Shown here: one piece after another, positions 1-7,721 of the stretch
Numbering within the stretch: position 1 is the stretch's first letter
How the letters are laid out: the number at the start of each line of letters is the position of its first letter
Assembly: GCA_024860865.1 (NCBI GenBank)
Contig: JACRDV010000090.1
Span: 1 to 21,734, forward strand
Source: JACRDV01 sp024860865 [NCBI: Methanobacteriota archaeon]
Lineage (GTDB): Archaea > JACRDV01
Length of the DNA: 21,734 nt
Direction: 5' to 3'
Position numbers and translations under genes: made by a program
Notes under the pieces: generated by a model
Told to the model about the DNA's origin: nothing
What the model saw: only the letters and a program-made list of their open reading frames with translations
The model's database searches: none

Positions 1-35
1 TAGCAAACGAAGTTTATCAATTAGCGAAGAAGTCA

Positions 36-218
36 TCAGGCTTCTATGGCAGTTGTGGAGGGCTTTTTTTCAATTAAAACTGGGTAAAGCACTATTGTAG
101 AACCAGAAGGGAGATCTTTCAATTTATCTGGGTTAGCAATTATTTCAAGCAAAAACTTCTCAATAAGTTCTAAGTTTTCATGGACTAATCGTTTTCTCTT
201 CTGGTTAATCTTGGGCAT
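36..218 (-). CDS. Small hypothetical protein (DUF5647-like), second gene of an overlapping pair
   Basis: This 60-residue protein has no assignable biochemical function. It has a helical, charged N-terminal half (NLELIEKFLLEI) followed by a LPSGSTIVLYPV segment. That pattern resembles the small archaeal DUF5647 family as I remember it, which is not checked by search. The ATG start is well supported: a GAGGTG Shine-Dalgarno lies 5 nt upstream, inside the end of the preceding gene. The 14-nt overlap with the upstream 103-residue ORF implies translational coupling. Two small overlapping genes of this kind suggest a toxin-antitoxin-like pair, but that is inference. No membrane segment or signal peptide is visible. 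Confidence 0.6.
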   Translation of the reverse strand: MPKINQKRKRLVHENLELIEKFLLEIIANPDKLKDLPSGSTIVLYPVLIEKKPSTTAIEA

Positions 219-516
219 AACCGCACCTCTTTAAGTAATTCTCCCAGTTCTGCTTTATATCATTAATTGCATATTTAACAACTTCATTTAAGTCTGTTTC
301 TGGGATTCTTTCTTTAGCTTTAGATCCGTCTGAAAGCATGATATCTTTATGCGGAAAACCATGTGCATAGTTATATCTGACAACTGCTTTCCATCCACCT
401 AAAACCATAGCTTCTAGTTGAATTACAAAATTTTTTACCTTGCCTTTCTCAATAGTAATATCTACTCTCATTCTGTCCTTATCAGACAAAGGAATGAAAT
501 AGAACTTTCTTACCAA
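205..516 (-). CDS. Small hypothetical protein with an HGFPH motif, first gene of the pair
   Basis: This 103-residue protein has a beta-rich N-terminal half and a conserved-looking segment VVRYNYAHGFPHKDI at about residues 46-60, then a C-terminal helix (EVVKYAINDIKQNWENYL). The RY-x3-HG-x-PH pattern resembles small archaeal DUF7718-like proteins and, more loosely, TumE-type toxins. This rests on recalled motif similarity only. The start used is TTG at 516 with no clear Shine-Dalgarno. The first internal Met is at residue 16, but the N-terminal KFYFIPLSDKDR looks like real coding sequence. It overlaps the next gene by 14 nt. A toxic or regulatory role is inferred from gene size and arrangement only. 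Confidence 0.6.
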   Translation of the reverse strand: MVRKFYFIPLSDKDRMRVDITIEKGKVKNFVIQLEAMVLGGWKAVVRYNYAHGFPHKDIMLSDGSKAKERIPETDLNEVVKYAINDIKQNWENYLKRCGYAQD

Positions 517-617
517 AATTATACCAACTTTAATTTGTGTTTTTTAAGCTCCTTAGAGTTTCATCTATTAAAAATAGTGCTATTGTATTATTGTAAAAGC
601 ATAATTAAGATTAAAAG

Positions 618-706
618 CGGGCCCGGCGGGATTTGAACCCGCGATCAACAGCTTTCTTCTAAAAAGATAGGAGGCTGCTGCCTTATCCGGGCTAGGCCAC
701 GGGCCC
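618..706 (-). tRNA. tRNA-Arg (anticodon CCU) with a 14-nt intron
   Basis: On the minus strand the acceptor GGGCCCG (706-700) pairs with CGGGCCC (625-619), followed by discriminator G at 618. CCA is not encoded. The D stem is GCCT/AGGC. The T arm is GCGGG-TTCAAAT-CCCGC. The anticodon stem GCAGC (678-674) pairs with GCTGT (652-648) with one G-U pair. The loop reads C-T-CCT-A, giving anticodon CCU (671-669), which decodes AGG as arginine. The loop is interrupted after position 37 by 14 extra bases (667-654), the usual site of archaeal tRNA introns removed by the splicing endonuclease. The variable loop is 5 nt and the mature length is 75 nt. Confidence 0.93.
654..667 (-). other. tRNA intron between positions 37 and 38
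   Basis: Fourteen bases (TCTTTTTAGAAGAA on the minus strand) separate position 37 (A668) from position 38 (A653) of the tRNA-Arg anticodon loop. Removing them restores a 7-nt loop closed by a 5-bp stem. The location is the canonical archaeal intron site. The bulge-helix-bulge was not folded in detail, so the exact cut sites could shift by a base. Confidence 0.8.
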
Positions 707-726
707 TATTTGATATTTATCAGAAA

Positions 727-735
727 CTTAAAAAT
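727..735 (-). promoter_or_regulatory. TATA-like box of the tRNA-Arg gene
   Basis: The minus strand reads TATTTTTAAG centred about 25 nt upstream of the tRNA 5' end at 706, the spacing expected for an archaeal TBP site. It lies in the 62-nt gap after the PIN-PilT-KH ATPase gene, so the tRNA probably has its own promoter. Confidence 0.45.
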
Positions 736-768
736 ACTTTTTGGACTAAAAATAAACAAACAATGCTG

Positions 769-2610
769 TTATTCAGCAGACACAATTTTGATTTTCTCAC
801 CTACATCGATTGCAGTGAGCAATCTCTCAGCAATGTTGGATTTTTTGCTTATTCGAACATCGCCTGCTCGTCCAGCAGTTGCTGTGAAAAGATATTCGTC
901 TTCAACATATACCTCAACTGATTTACCAGCCATCCCTTCGCCTAAAGAGAAGATTATATGCTTGTCTGTCCTCTGAAGTTCAGCCGGTACTTCCGGTTTT
1001 ATTTTAGGTCCTCTTTCTTCAAATGCTCGAACATCAATGGAAATTCCAAGGCTGTCTTCTATTTTTTCAATTGTTTTGCCTCGTTTGCCGAGTATGCGAG
1101 GAATGGTTCTGTCATCAGCCCAAATTATTGCACGAGACTCCGAAGGCATCTCGATTTCAACGTGTGCATCTCGAGTATATTTTCTAATTTCTTGTAAAAC
1201 TCTATCAGCAGCAAGCTTTGTTACTGGCGCAGCAACTCTGCGCGCTCTTCCAACTGGCATTACTACGACTTCTTCTCCAAAAGTATAAATTTCATATTCT
1301 ACTTTTCCAGTTTCGAAATCTCTAACTTCAATAAGAGGGCGAGCTAAATCTTCTTCATACATTCCAGTTGGAACTCTCACACTTTGAACAATCTCATAGA
1401 CTTTTCCAACACCTCCATCTTTAATGAAAATAATCGTGTCGACAATTGAGGGTATCATCCCCAACTCAACTCTGCCGATCAACCTTTGAACCGCATCTAT
1501 AGCTTCAGCACAATGGACAACTCCAACCATACCAATTCCGGCAAGCCTCATATCCGCATATACTTGGAAATCAGAGGTTTTTCTCATTTCATCAAAAATA
1601 GTATAATCAGGCCTAACTAACAAAAGGATCTCGGCTGTTTTCTCCATCGAGCCCTCTAATGCCCTGTATTGAGTGACTTCATCAGAGACCATCAAATCGC
1701 GCGGTTGTTCCATTGTTTTAATGATGCATCCTTTTTCTTTATAAAATTCTGCCAAGGCTGAGGAGAAAGTGGTTTTCCCGCCTCCTGGTGGCCCGGCCAC
1801 TAAAATTCCCTCAGCTCGCTCCTTTAGTCTCTGCTTAAGTTTAGGGCTTAAAGTATAATCATTAAGAGTAATTTTCGCAACTGGTCTAACTGCAGTTATC
1901 TCATATCCATCTGAAAAAGGTGGTCTGGCAATTGCAATGCGCATATCTCCAAGCTGGATTACTGTTGCGCCTTTCCTTTCAATTTCAATGAAGCTGTCCT
2001 TAAATGATGCCTTTCGAGTTTCTTCAATTATCTCTCTAGCAATCCCAACTATCTCATCAGCTGCGCAAGATTGATCTCGAAGTTTAACAAATTTCACTTG
2101 TCCTGGTTTACCTCTTTTCGCAATTGGTGGAACCCCTTCTTTTAAATGCAGAGACATAGTATCTGGAGTGAAAAACTTCATTATAGAGAGCTCTTTTGCA
2201 ACAGCTTTTTCAGGCTCTAAATAAATTGTCTCAATTCCATATGCTCTTGCAACTTCAGCTTGAACTTTGTCAGATGTTAGGAGCGTAGCATCCAACTTCC
2301 TTGCAAAGTCTCTTATCATCGCATCAATTTCTCCGCCTGGAGCTAACTTGATTTTCTCAAGGCTAGGTCGCTCACCAGTATACTCAAGCTCAATCTTTCC
2401 CTCATCAGCAAGTCTCCTTAGCGCTTGAAGCTCTTGTAAACCTGAATGGCCAGTTTCTCTCCCTTGATTCGCCTGGAATTCAAGTTCAGCGACAACTGGC
2501 TCAGGAACAACTATCTTTGTCTTTTCAATCTTTCCTTCTTCAATCAGCTTAGTTATCCGACCATCAACTACAACGCTGGAGTCAACCACAATTTTTTGCA
2601 TTTCTTTCAT
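769..2610 (-). CDS. PIN-PilT-KH domain ATPase (PINc/VapC family ATPase)
   Basis: This 613-residue protein belongs to a recognisable archaeal family that combines an N-terminal PIN nuclease-like domain, a PilT/VirB11-like ATPase and a KH RNA-binding domain. PIN acidic residues are visible at D10, E42, D96 and D114 ([23 protein letters not shown]). Walker A GPPGGGKT lies at 273-280 and a Walker B-like segment YTIFDEMR around 336-343. A KH domain with the GKRG loop is at 508-511, followed by a small C-terminal beta-rich domain. The architecture implies ATP-dependent RNA binding or processing, but the substrate is not established. Its ATG overlaps the hisI stop codon by 4 nt (ATGA), so it is the last gene of the HARP-hisS-hisI operon. 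No membrane segments are seen, so it is probably cytoplasmic. Confidence 0.93.
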   Translation of the reverse strand: MKEMQKIVVDSSVVVDGRITKLIEEGKIEKTKIVVPEPVVAELEFQANQGRETGHSGLQELQALRRLADEGKIELEYTGERPSLEKIKLAPGGEIDAMIRDFARKLDATLLTSDKVQAEVARAYGIETIYLEPEKAVAKELSIMKFFTPDTMSLHLKEGVPPIAKRGKPGQVKFVKLRDQSCAADEIVGIAREIIEETRKASFKDSFIEIERKGATVIQLGDMRIAIARPPFSDGYEITAVRPVAKITLNDYTLSPKLKQRLKERAEGILVAGPPGGGKTTFSSALAEFYKEKGCIIKTMEQPRDLMVSDEVTQYRALEGSMEKTAEILLLVRPDYTIFDEMRKTSDFQVYADMRLAGIGMVGVVHCAEAIDAVQRLIGRVELGMIPSIVDTIIFIKDGGVGKVYEIVQSVRVPTGMYEEDLARPLIEVRDFETGKVEYEIYTFGEEVVVMPVGRARRVAAPVTKLAADRVLQEIRKYTRDAHVEIEMPSESRAIIWADDRTIPRILGKRGKTIEKIEDSLGISIDVRAFEERGPKIKPEVPAELQRTDKHIIFSLGEGMAGKSVEVYVEDEYLFTATAGRAGDVRISKKSNIAERLLTAIDVGEKIKIVSAE

Positions 2611-3023
2611 TTTATATGCCCGTAGACTTCTTCTGGTTTGAATATTTGCTTTAGAACAACTTTAAACTTGCCATTTTCCAACTTGCGGTGAAAGCAAGTT
2701 TTATAACCCTTATGACAGGCTCCGCTCACTTGCTCAACTTTAAGCAGCAAAGCATTTTCATCGCAGTCAACATAGATTTCCTTAATCAATTGAAAATTTC
2801 CCGATTCTTCTCCTTTAAACCAAAGTTTCTTCCTTGATGTGCTCCAATACCAAACTTTTCCTGTTATAAGGGTCTTAATAACTGCCTCTTTATTCATAAA
2901 AGCGATCATTAAAACTTCATTTGTTATGTAATCCTGAGCAATAGCCTGAACTAACTTTTCATTTTCAATTTGAGTGGTATAATTTAATGACTCAGCTATT
3001 TTTTGAGCCTCAGAGAGTTGCAT
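2607..3023 (-). CDS. hisI: Phosphoribosyl-AMP cyclohydrolase
   Basis: This 138-residue protein catalyses hydrolysis of the purine ring of phosphoribosyl-AMP in the third step of histidine biosynthesis. The family signature is clear: YWSTSRKKLWFKGEESGN at about 58-75, the metal-binding VDCDENALLLKVEQ around 85-98, and the zinc-cysteine segment ACHKGYKTCFH near 102-112. Length is normal for a stand-alone monofunctional HisI, with no HisE fusion. The ATG start lies 15 nt after the hisS stop codon, and its own stop overlaps the next gene by 4 nt, so all are co-transcribed. No other histidine-biosynthesis gene is in the window. Pairing with hisS links histidine synthesis with its charging onto tRNA. 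Confidence 0.95.
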   Translation of the reverse strand: MQLSEAQKIAESLNYTTQIENEKLVQAIAQDYITNEVLMIAFMNKEAVIKTLITGKVWYWSTSRKKLWFKGEESGNFQLIKEIYVDCDENALLLKVEQVSGACHKGYKTCFHRKLENGKFKVVLKQIFKPEEVYGHIK

Positions 3024-3038
3024 ATGTGGGCCCCAAAT

Positions 3039-4319
3039 TTACTTAAGAATTTCAATTATCTTATTGATTTCAACTTCTTCCTGAGAACCAGTTTTCATAT
3101 TCCGTAAAACTATTTTGTTTTGTTTAATTTCTTTAGGACCAACAATTATTACATTGGGAATTTTAATTGCGTTTGCATAGTCTAAAATTTTGCTCAATTT
3201 CCTCCGCATTAAATCCAAATCAACAGCAATGTTTGATTCTCGCAGCCTTTGAGCGATTTTAATCGCCTCAGATCGAACTTCTTCAGCAACTGGTGCTATT
3301 AGGGCCTTTACACGCACATCTTCTGGTAATGTAACATTTTGAATTTTTACAGCCTCCATTATTCTGTCAAATCCTAGAGCAAACCCGGTTGAACCTACAG
3401 TTTCTCCACCAAATAGCTCTGCTAAGCGATAAGAACCTCCGCCACAAATCTGGCTTTGAGCTCCTAAGCCAGAAGCATATATTTCAAAAACCATGCCGGT
3501 GTAATATTCAAGCCCGCGCGCAATTCCTAAGTTAACAAAGTAGCTTTTAAGATCAAAAATTTCCAACTTTTCTAAAATCTGTTCAAACAGGGCAAGAGCT
3601 TTCAAAGCACGTGTTTTATTTTTCAAAAGTTGTTTAGCTTTATTGAGAACTTCCCCTGGTTGGCCACATAGTTCAATTAACTTCAAAAGCAAATTTTGAT
3701 CTTCTGGCTTAAGCTTGAGTCCTTCAAGATGGGCTTTCAGCCCTTCAACATCGCCTTTATCAATTAAGCTCATTACTTTATCCTGATTTGCCTCTTCAAC
3801 ATTCGCCTCTTGCAAAATTCCTCTCAAAACCCCTAAATGCCCGACATGAACTTCAAAATTTTTAAGCCCAATTTTTTCTATCGCTTTCGATGCAAGGGCA
3901 ATAACCTCTGCATCAGCCTCCGGCTCATCGCTTCCAATCAACTCCACTCCCATGTGATAGAATTGCCGCCAGCGCCCCATTTGTGGTTCCTCATATCTAA
4001 AACATGGTCCAACATAGTAGAATTTTAGCGGTTTTGGTGCTTTTTGAAAATTCTCAATATACATCCGAATAATTGGAGCTGTTAACTCCGGTCTGAGAAC
4101 TACATCTCGCCCACCTTTATCTTTGAAGGTATACATCTGTTGGACTACTTGTTCGCCAGACTTTGTGGCAAAAAGCTCTAAGTGTTCAAAAACTGGGGTT
4201 TCAACTTCTCGGTATCCATAAGTTCCAAAAAGCTCTCTAACTGTCCTTTCAACATATCTTCTTTTACCCATCTCATCTGGAAGAAAATCTCTAGTACCTC
4301 GTGGGCGTGTCAGTTTCAA
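3039..4319 (-). CDS. hisS: Histidine--tRNA ligase
   Basis: This 426-residue class II aminoacyl-tRNA synthetase attaches histidine to tRNA-His. Visible are the N-terminal RPRGTRDFLP, motif 1 region with LRPELTAPI (75-83), motif 2 with FRYEEPQMGRWRQF (107-120), the histidine-specific RGLEYYTG (268-275) and motif 3 GFALGFDR (312-319). A C-terminal anticodon-binding domain of about 100 residues begins near 330. Length is typical. The start is a TTG, supported by the AGGGAT Shine-Dalgarno-like sequence just upstream and by the conserved N-terminus. It lies 8 nt after the HARP gene, in the same operon. Confidence 0.97.
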   Translation of the reverse strand: MKLTRPRGTRDFLPDEMGKRRYVERTVRELFGTYGYREVETPVFEHLELFATKSGEQVVQQMYTFKDKGGRDVVLRPELTAPIIRMYIENFQKAPKPLKFYYVGPCFRYEEPQMGRWRQFYHMGVELIGSDEPEADAEVIALASKAIEKIGLKNFEVHVGHLGVLRGILQEANVEEANQDKVMSLIDKGDVEGLKAHLEGLKLKPEDQNLLLKLIELCGQPGEVLNKAKQLLKNKTRALKALALFEQILEKLEIFDLKSYFVNLGIARGLEYYTGMVFEIYASGLGAQSQICGGGSYRLAELFGGETVGSTGFALGFDRIMEAVKIQNVTLPEDVRVKALIAPVAEEVRSEAIKIAQRLRESNIAVDLDLMRRKLSKILDYANAIKIPNVIIVGPKEIKQNKIVLRNMKTGSQEEVEINKIIEILK

Positions 4320-4327
4320 AAAAATCC

Positions 4328-5014
4328 CTATTGAACCTTAACTTCTTCAGAATGTCGTAAGTATTCCTTTAACATGTGAGGAAAAGTAGAGGCATCAACA
4401 AATCTTAAACCTAGCCTCTCTGCCCACATTCGAATTCCTTCATCGCTAGCAACAACCCCGGCATCCATCTCCTTGGCTAAGAGCAATACATCAATATCAG
4501 GAGAGCTGTCTAAAATTCCAAATCGAAGGGCATCTCTATATTTTTCTCTAAAATCCCTAATGGTTTTTCCAACTATTTCTCTTTCAATTTTCTCCCTGCT
4601 TTCCCCTTTTGTAGATAGAACAATTGACTCGGTGGCAGCCTCCCAAATGAAGTCTTCAGCGGCTTTCATACCTTTGTTCATTCGCTCGCGCATATTTGAA
4701 ACATATTCATAAAGAACTTCGGAAGGAATTTTAACTTCATATCTATTCGGCGTTTTTTTAACTAACCAAGTGTCTACTTTAACTAAAACCCCTTCTCCAC
4801 AAGCGTATCTGTTAATGTAGTCTCGAATTTCATTATAAACGGTTGGGAATGGAATATGGCAGCTAATATCAAGCTTAATTCTAGCTTGGGCTACCAGATC
4901 AATTATTCTTGACATTCCTTCGCAGATTTCTTTAACTCCAGCCCCTACCTCTTCACGAGCATGAACGCCTGTTAGAGCAGTTGTATCCAATACAAATCGC
5001 TGGCGAGTGACCAT
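4328..5014 (-). CDS. RNA ligase partner protein / HARP-type protein-only RNase P homologue
   Basis: This 228-residue PIN-domain protein belongs to the family annotated as RNA ligase partner protein (PIN_5), now known as HARP, homologues of the Aquifex aeolicus protein-only RNase P. The family can remove 5' leaders from pre-tRNA. The acidic active-site set is present: D10 (VLDTTAL), D169 and D173 (ILDSSPDID) and D191 (ASDEG). The 4- and 18-residue spacing of the last three matches what I recall for the Aquifex enzyme. The long helical middle (about 100-160) fits the HARP spike domain. The ATG has an AGGTGA Shine-Dalgarno 5 nt upstream. It is the first gene of a four-gene operon with hisS and hisI. 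Archaea usually also have RNA-based RNase P, so this may be an accessory enzyme. Confidence 0.9.
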   Translation of the reverse strand: MVTRQRFVLDTTALTGVHAREEVGAGVKEICEGMSRIIDLVAQARIKLDISCHIPFPTVYNEIRDYINRYACGEGVLVKVDTWLVKKTPNRYEVKIPSEVLYEYVSNMRERMNKGMKAAEDFIWEAATESIVLSTKGESREKIEREIVGKTIRDFREKYRDALRFGILDSSPDIDVLLLAKEMDAGVVASDEGIRMWAERLGLRFVDASTFPHMLKEYLRHSEEVKVQ

Positions 5015-5048
5015 TATTTCACCTAAATTCTTTTAAATGATAATTGAA

Positions 5049-5056
5049 TTTATAAA
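5049..5056. promoter_or_regulatory. Palindromic TATA element between divergent genes
   Basis: TTTATAAA is its own reverse complement and sits in the 75-nt gap between the HARP operon (start 5014, minus) and larB (start 5090, plus). Its centre is about 38 nt from each start codon. That leaves a short leader of roughly 12 nt either way if transcription starts about 26 nt from the box. One TBP site could serve both directions. This is inferred from spacing; an alternative minus-strand box (ATTTAAAAG, about 5030-5038) also exists. Confidence 0.5.
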
Positions 5057-5089
5057 GCATAAATAAAAACTTTGTTAAAAGGGCTTAAT

Positions 5090-5881
5090 ATGTCAATATA
5101 CATTAGAGAAGTTCTTAATCTCCTCATTGAAGGCAAAATAAGCTTAGAAGAAGCTGAAGAAAAGCTGAAATCAACTGGCATTAAAGAAGTCGGCAAAATT
5201 GCAAAACTTGACATATATAGACATACCAGAGCAGGCATCCCAGAAGTTGTAAATGCCGAAAATAAATCTCCCCAAGATTTTGCGAAGTTGATGATTGAAA
5301 TCGCAAAGAAAAACTCGGCTGCTATCGCAACCCGTGTTGATAAAGAAAAAATAGTTGCGTTAAAAAAAGCTTTACCGAAAAATTATCAGCTTGAAACAAA
5401 CCAACTCGCTCGAACAGCAGTTATACGCTCAAAAAAAGCAAAAAGAATTAAAACTGGAGGAAAAATTGGAATTTTAACTGCTGGCACGTCTGATATACCT
5501 GTTGCTGAAGAAGCAAGAGTTATCGCTGAGGAAATGGGCTGCGAAGTTTTTACAGCATATGATGTAGGAGTTGCTGGACTCCATCGGTTATTCCCCCCGC
5601 TTGAAGACATGGTTAAACAGAGTATTGATGCACTTGTGGTTGTAGCAGGAATGGAGGGAGCATTGCCCTCTGTGGTTGCAGGATTAGTTGATATTCCAGT
5701 GATCGGGGTTCCAACTTCGACTGGCTATGGTATGGGAGGAAAGGGAGAGGCCGCTTTGTTAGCTATGCTGCAATCATGTTCTCCTGGTCTCGCCATTTGC
5801 AATATTGATAACGGTTATATGGCAGCCACTATCGCAGTTAAAATCGCCAATAAAATTGCAAAAGCCAGGCTTGCTCACTGA
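5090..5881 (+). CDS. larB: LarB: pyridinium-3,5-biscarboxylic acid mononucleotide synthase
   Basis: This protein of 263 residues from the chosen start carboxylates nicotinic acid adenine dinucleotide in synthesis of the nickel-pincer nucleotide cofactor first known from lactate racemase. It has the LarB two-part layout: a helical N-terminal part (LIEGKISLEEAEEKL) with DIYRHTRAGIPEV, and a C-terminal PurE-like domain with GILTAGTSDIPVAEEA, YDVGVAGLHR, VVVAGMEGALPSVVAGL and PTSTGYGMGGKGE. A TTG at 5072 would add six residues, but the ATG at 5090 has GGG 8 nt upstream and matches the usual family start. It is transcribed alone and faces nadK. No LarC or LarE is in the window, so the rest of the pathway would have to be elsewhere. 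Older annotations call this family AIR carboxylase-like. Confidence 0.93.
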   Translation: MSIYIREVLNLLIEGKISLEEAEEKLKSTGIKEVGKIAKLDIYRHTRAGIPEVVNAENKSPQDFAKLMIEIAKKNSAAIATRVDKEKIVALKKALPKNYQLETNQLARTAVIRSKKAKRIKTGGKIGILTAGTSDIPVAEEARVIAEEMGCEVFTAYDVGVAGLHRLFPPLEDMVKQSIDALVVVAGMEGALPSVVAGLVDIPVIGVPTSTGYGMGGKGEAALLAMLQSCSPGLAICNIDNGYMAATIAVKIANKIAKARLAH

Positions 5882-5954
5882 TTGGTGCTATAGCTAGCAA
5901 CTTTAATTGCAAATCGAATAGAGAAGAAAAAATGAAGCAAAAATAATTTTTAGC

Positions 5955-6782
5955 TTATCCGGCTAATTTTTTTGTCACTCGTTGGTAAAAGTCGCTCTCA
6001 AGCTTGATAAAATAAGCATAGCTTTGTGATTTGGTAAAAATTATCTCTTTGTCATAGTTTACTTCTCTGATGTGTTGCCCATCAACTACAACTATTGCCT
6101 TCTTACCAGGCTTCAACATTCTTACTTTAATTGTACTATCAGCCGGAATAACAAGTGGTCTTGCACTTAATTTAAATGGGCATATTGGAGCAATAATGAA
6201 AGCATCAACCCGTGGATCAACAATTGGGCCTCCGGCAGAAAGAGCATAGGCAGTTGAACCTGTTGGAGTTGCTACAATTACTCCATCTGCTCTAATTTCT
6301 TCTGCAACTTGGTTGTTTATGCTTATTTCTAAGCGAAGCATTTTTGCCGGTGCGGCGGTCATTATAGCTGCTTCATTCAAGGCATCTGGCAGCCTTTCAC
6401 CAGCAATTTTGACACTTAGTTTTGTTCTTTTTTCAGTAATATATTTTCCAGCAACAATCCGATTCAAGGCTTTCGGGATTTCATCAGGCATAATTTCAGT
6501 CATAAATCCTATGTCGCCAAGATGGATTCCAACAATTGGGATTTGTTTCCCTGCTAGTTGGCTCTCGGTTCTAAGTATTGTTCCATCGCCACCAATTGTT
6601 ATGATTAGATCAACATCCATGTTCTTAATTGGCAGAGAAGGTCCTTTGACGGCTCTTGCTGTAATTGGATCGAAGAAAACCTCAATTTTTTTTGCTTTGA
6701 GAAAATGAAAAACTTTTTTTGTTATTTCTACCGCATTTTTAAGATCTGTTCTTGCAATAACTCCAACTTTTGAGACTTTCAT
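5955..6782 (-). CDS. nadK: NAD(+) kinase
   Basis: This ATP- or polyphosphate-dependent kinase makes NADP from NAD. Diagnostic motifs are ITIGGDGTILR (GGDGT), the NEAA segment contacting NAD, and the glycine-rich ATPTGSTAYALSAGGP. The C-terminal VVVDGQ is also typical. From the ATG at 6782 it has 275 residues, and that start is preceded by GAGGAAAGGAATA, a good Shine-Dalgarno. A GTG at 6797 would add five residues and overlap the upstream phosphatase gene by 4 nt. The two genes are certainly co-transcribed. The upstream partner is an IMPase-fold phosphatase, the same pair of domains that is fused in Methanocaldococcus jannaschii MJ0917, so the pair probably controls NAD/NADP balance. Confidence 0.94.
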   Translation of the reverse strand: MKVSKVGVIARTDLKNAVEITKKVFHFLKAKKIEVFFDPITARAVKGPSLPIKNMDVDLIITIGGDGTILRTESQLAGKQIPIVGIHLGDIGFMTEIMPDEIPKALNRIVAGKYITEKRTKLSVKIAGERLPDALNEAAIMTAAPAKMLRLEISINNQVAEEIRADGVIVATPTGSTAYALSAGGPIVDPRVDAFIIAPICPFKLSARPLVIPADSTIKVRMLKPGKKAIVVVDGQHIREVNYDKEIIFTKSQSYAYFIKLESDFYQRVTKKLAG

Positions 6783-6793
6783 TATTCCTTTCC

Positions 6794-7594
6794 TCACTTT
6801 GTTAACCCTAATACTTTAGTAAAAAGCTTTTTATTGGCAGCAATCAATCCAAGCTTTCTTTTGATATCGAGCTCAAATGCAAACTTACTGCCATTTGAAT
6901 TGCCTATGATTCCCCCAGCTTCCTCTAGAATTAGCTTAGCAGCTGCGATATCGGTTACTTTAAGAACATCTCGCAAATCAATTACGCAATCAAGTGATCC
7001 ATCGGCAACATAGCACAACTCTAATGCAACTGAACCTAAACTTCGAATTCTTTTGATAGTTCGGCACAATTTGGCCACTTTGCCCAAACTTTTGTCATTG
7101 ATGTAAATGCTGCACATTGCTTCCTTTAGAGAAGATTGTTGAGAAGTCGAAATTTTTTTATTATTTAAAAAAGCACCCTTATCTTTGAATGCAAAATAAG
7201 TGTCATTTGTTTCTAAATTTTCTACAAAACCAAATTCGATATCTTCAAATAATGGAGTTCGATTGGTGCCGATACCGATTGAGACTGAGTAGAAAGGAAT
7301 CCCATGGGTTGCATTTAACGTTCCATCGATTGGATCAAGCACAACAAACAATTCTGGTTGAGGCCCGACTACCAAGTTCCCAATTTCTTCGCTAATCAAC
7401 AAAAAAGAGGCTAAATTCTTTTTTAAAACTTTAATCGCCGTCTGTTCGGCTACCTCATCAATTCTCAGAGTTGGAGCTCCATTCGCTCCAATCCCAACAA
7501 TTTTTCCGGATTCTGGCTTTCCTAGCAATGGAGTTATTCTAATTTTAATCTCTTCTGCGATTTCTTGCGATAACTTTAACCAAGGATGCTCCAA
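6794..7594 (-). CDS. Inositol monophosphatase family protein (IMPase, FBPase or NADP phosphatase)
   Basis: This 266-residue member of the lithium-sensitive metal-dependent phosphatase family has ligands at E69/E70 (LISEE), D87, D90 and G91-T92 (VVLDPIDGTLN), and D215 (VTDIAAAKLILEEAGG). Archaeal members often hydrolyse inositol-1-phosphate and fructose-1,6-bisphosphate, and some hydrolyse NADP. The loop around 130-150 is short, as in archaeal dual-activity enzymes. The start is TTG at 7594 with an AGGAGAGGGA Shine-Dalgarno about 6 nt upstream. It lies directly ahead of nadK, which suggests NADP phosphatase as one plausible activity. The sequence alone does not decide the substrate. It is divergent from the eIF5A gene, across a 127-nt gap that must hold both promoters. 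Confidence 0.9.
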   Translation of the reverse strand: MEHPWLKLSQEIAEEIKIRITPLLGKPESGKIVGIGANGAPTLRIDEVAEQTAIKVLKKNLASFLLISEEIGNLVVGPQPELFVVLDPIDGTLNATHGIPFYSVSIGIGTNRTPLFEDIEFGFVENLETNDTYFAFKDKGAFLNNKKISTSQQSSLKEAMCSIYINDKSLGKVAKLCRTIKRIRSLGSVALELCYVADGSLDCVIDLRDVLKVTDIAAAKLILEEAGGIIGNSNGSKFAFELDIKRKLGLIAANKKLFTKVLGLTK

Positions 7595-7721
7595 TTTAGT
7601 CCCTCTCCTGATTGTGATAATTTACAATTGAGTTTAAACAATTTGCCTTGCTAATTTAATTTTCTATTGCGAAACTTTAATAATAACTTAGACTAACTGA
7701 GTTAAATTTGGGGGCGTAATT

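Noticed and set aside
418-636. A 72-codon plus-strand frame running into the tRNA gene
   Set aside because: It overlaps the opposite-strand 103-residue gene and the 3' end of the tRNA. Its composition looks like translated non-coding sequence.
5072-5089. Upstream TTG as the start of larB
   Set aside because: It would give a non-conserved six-residue extension. ATG 5090 has better Shine-Dalgarno spacing and fits the promoter geometry.
6313-6708. A 131-codon plus-strand frame
   Set aside because: It is antisense to the NAD kinase gene, whose GGDGT and NE motifs are certain. It has no Shine-Dalgarno or domain.
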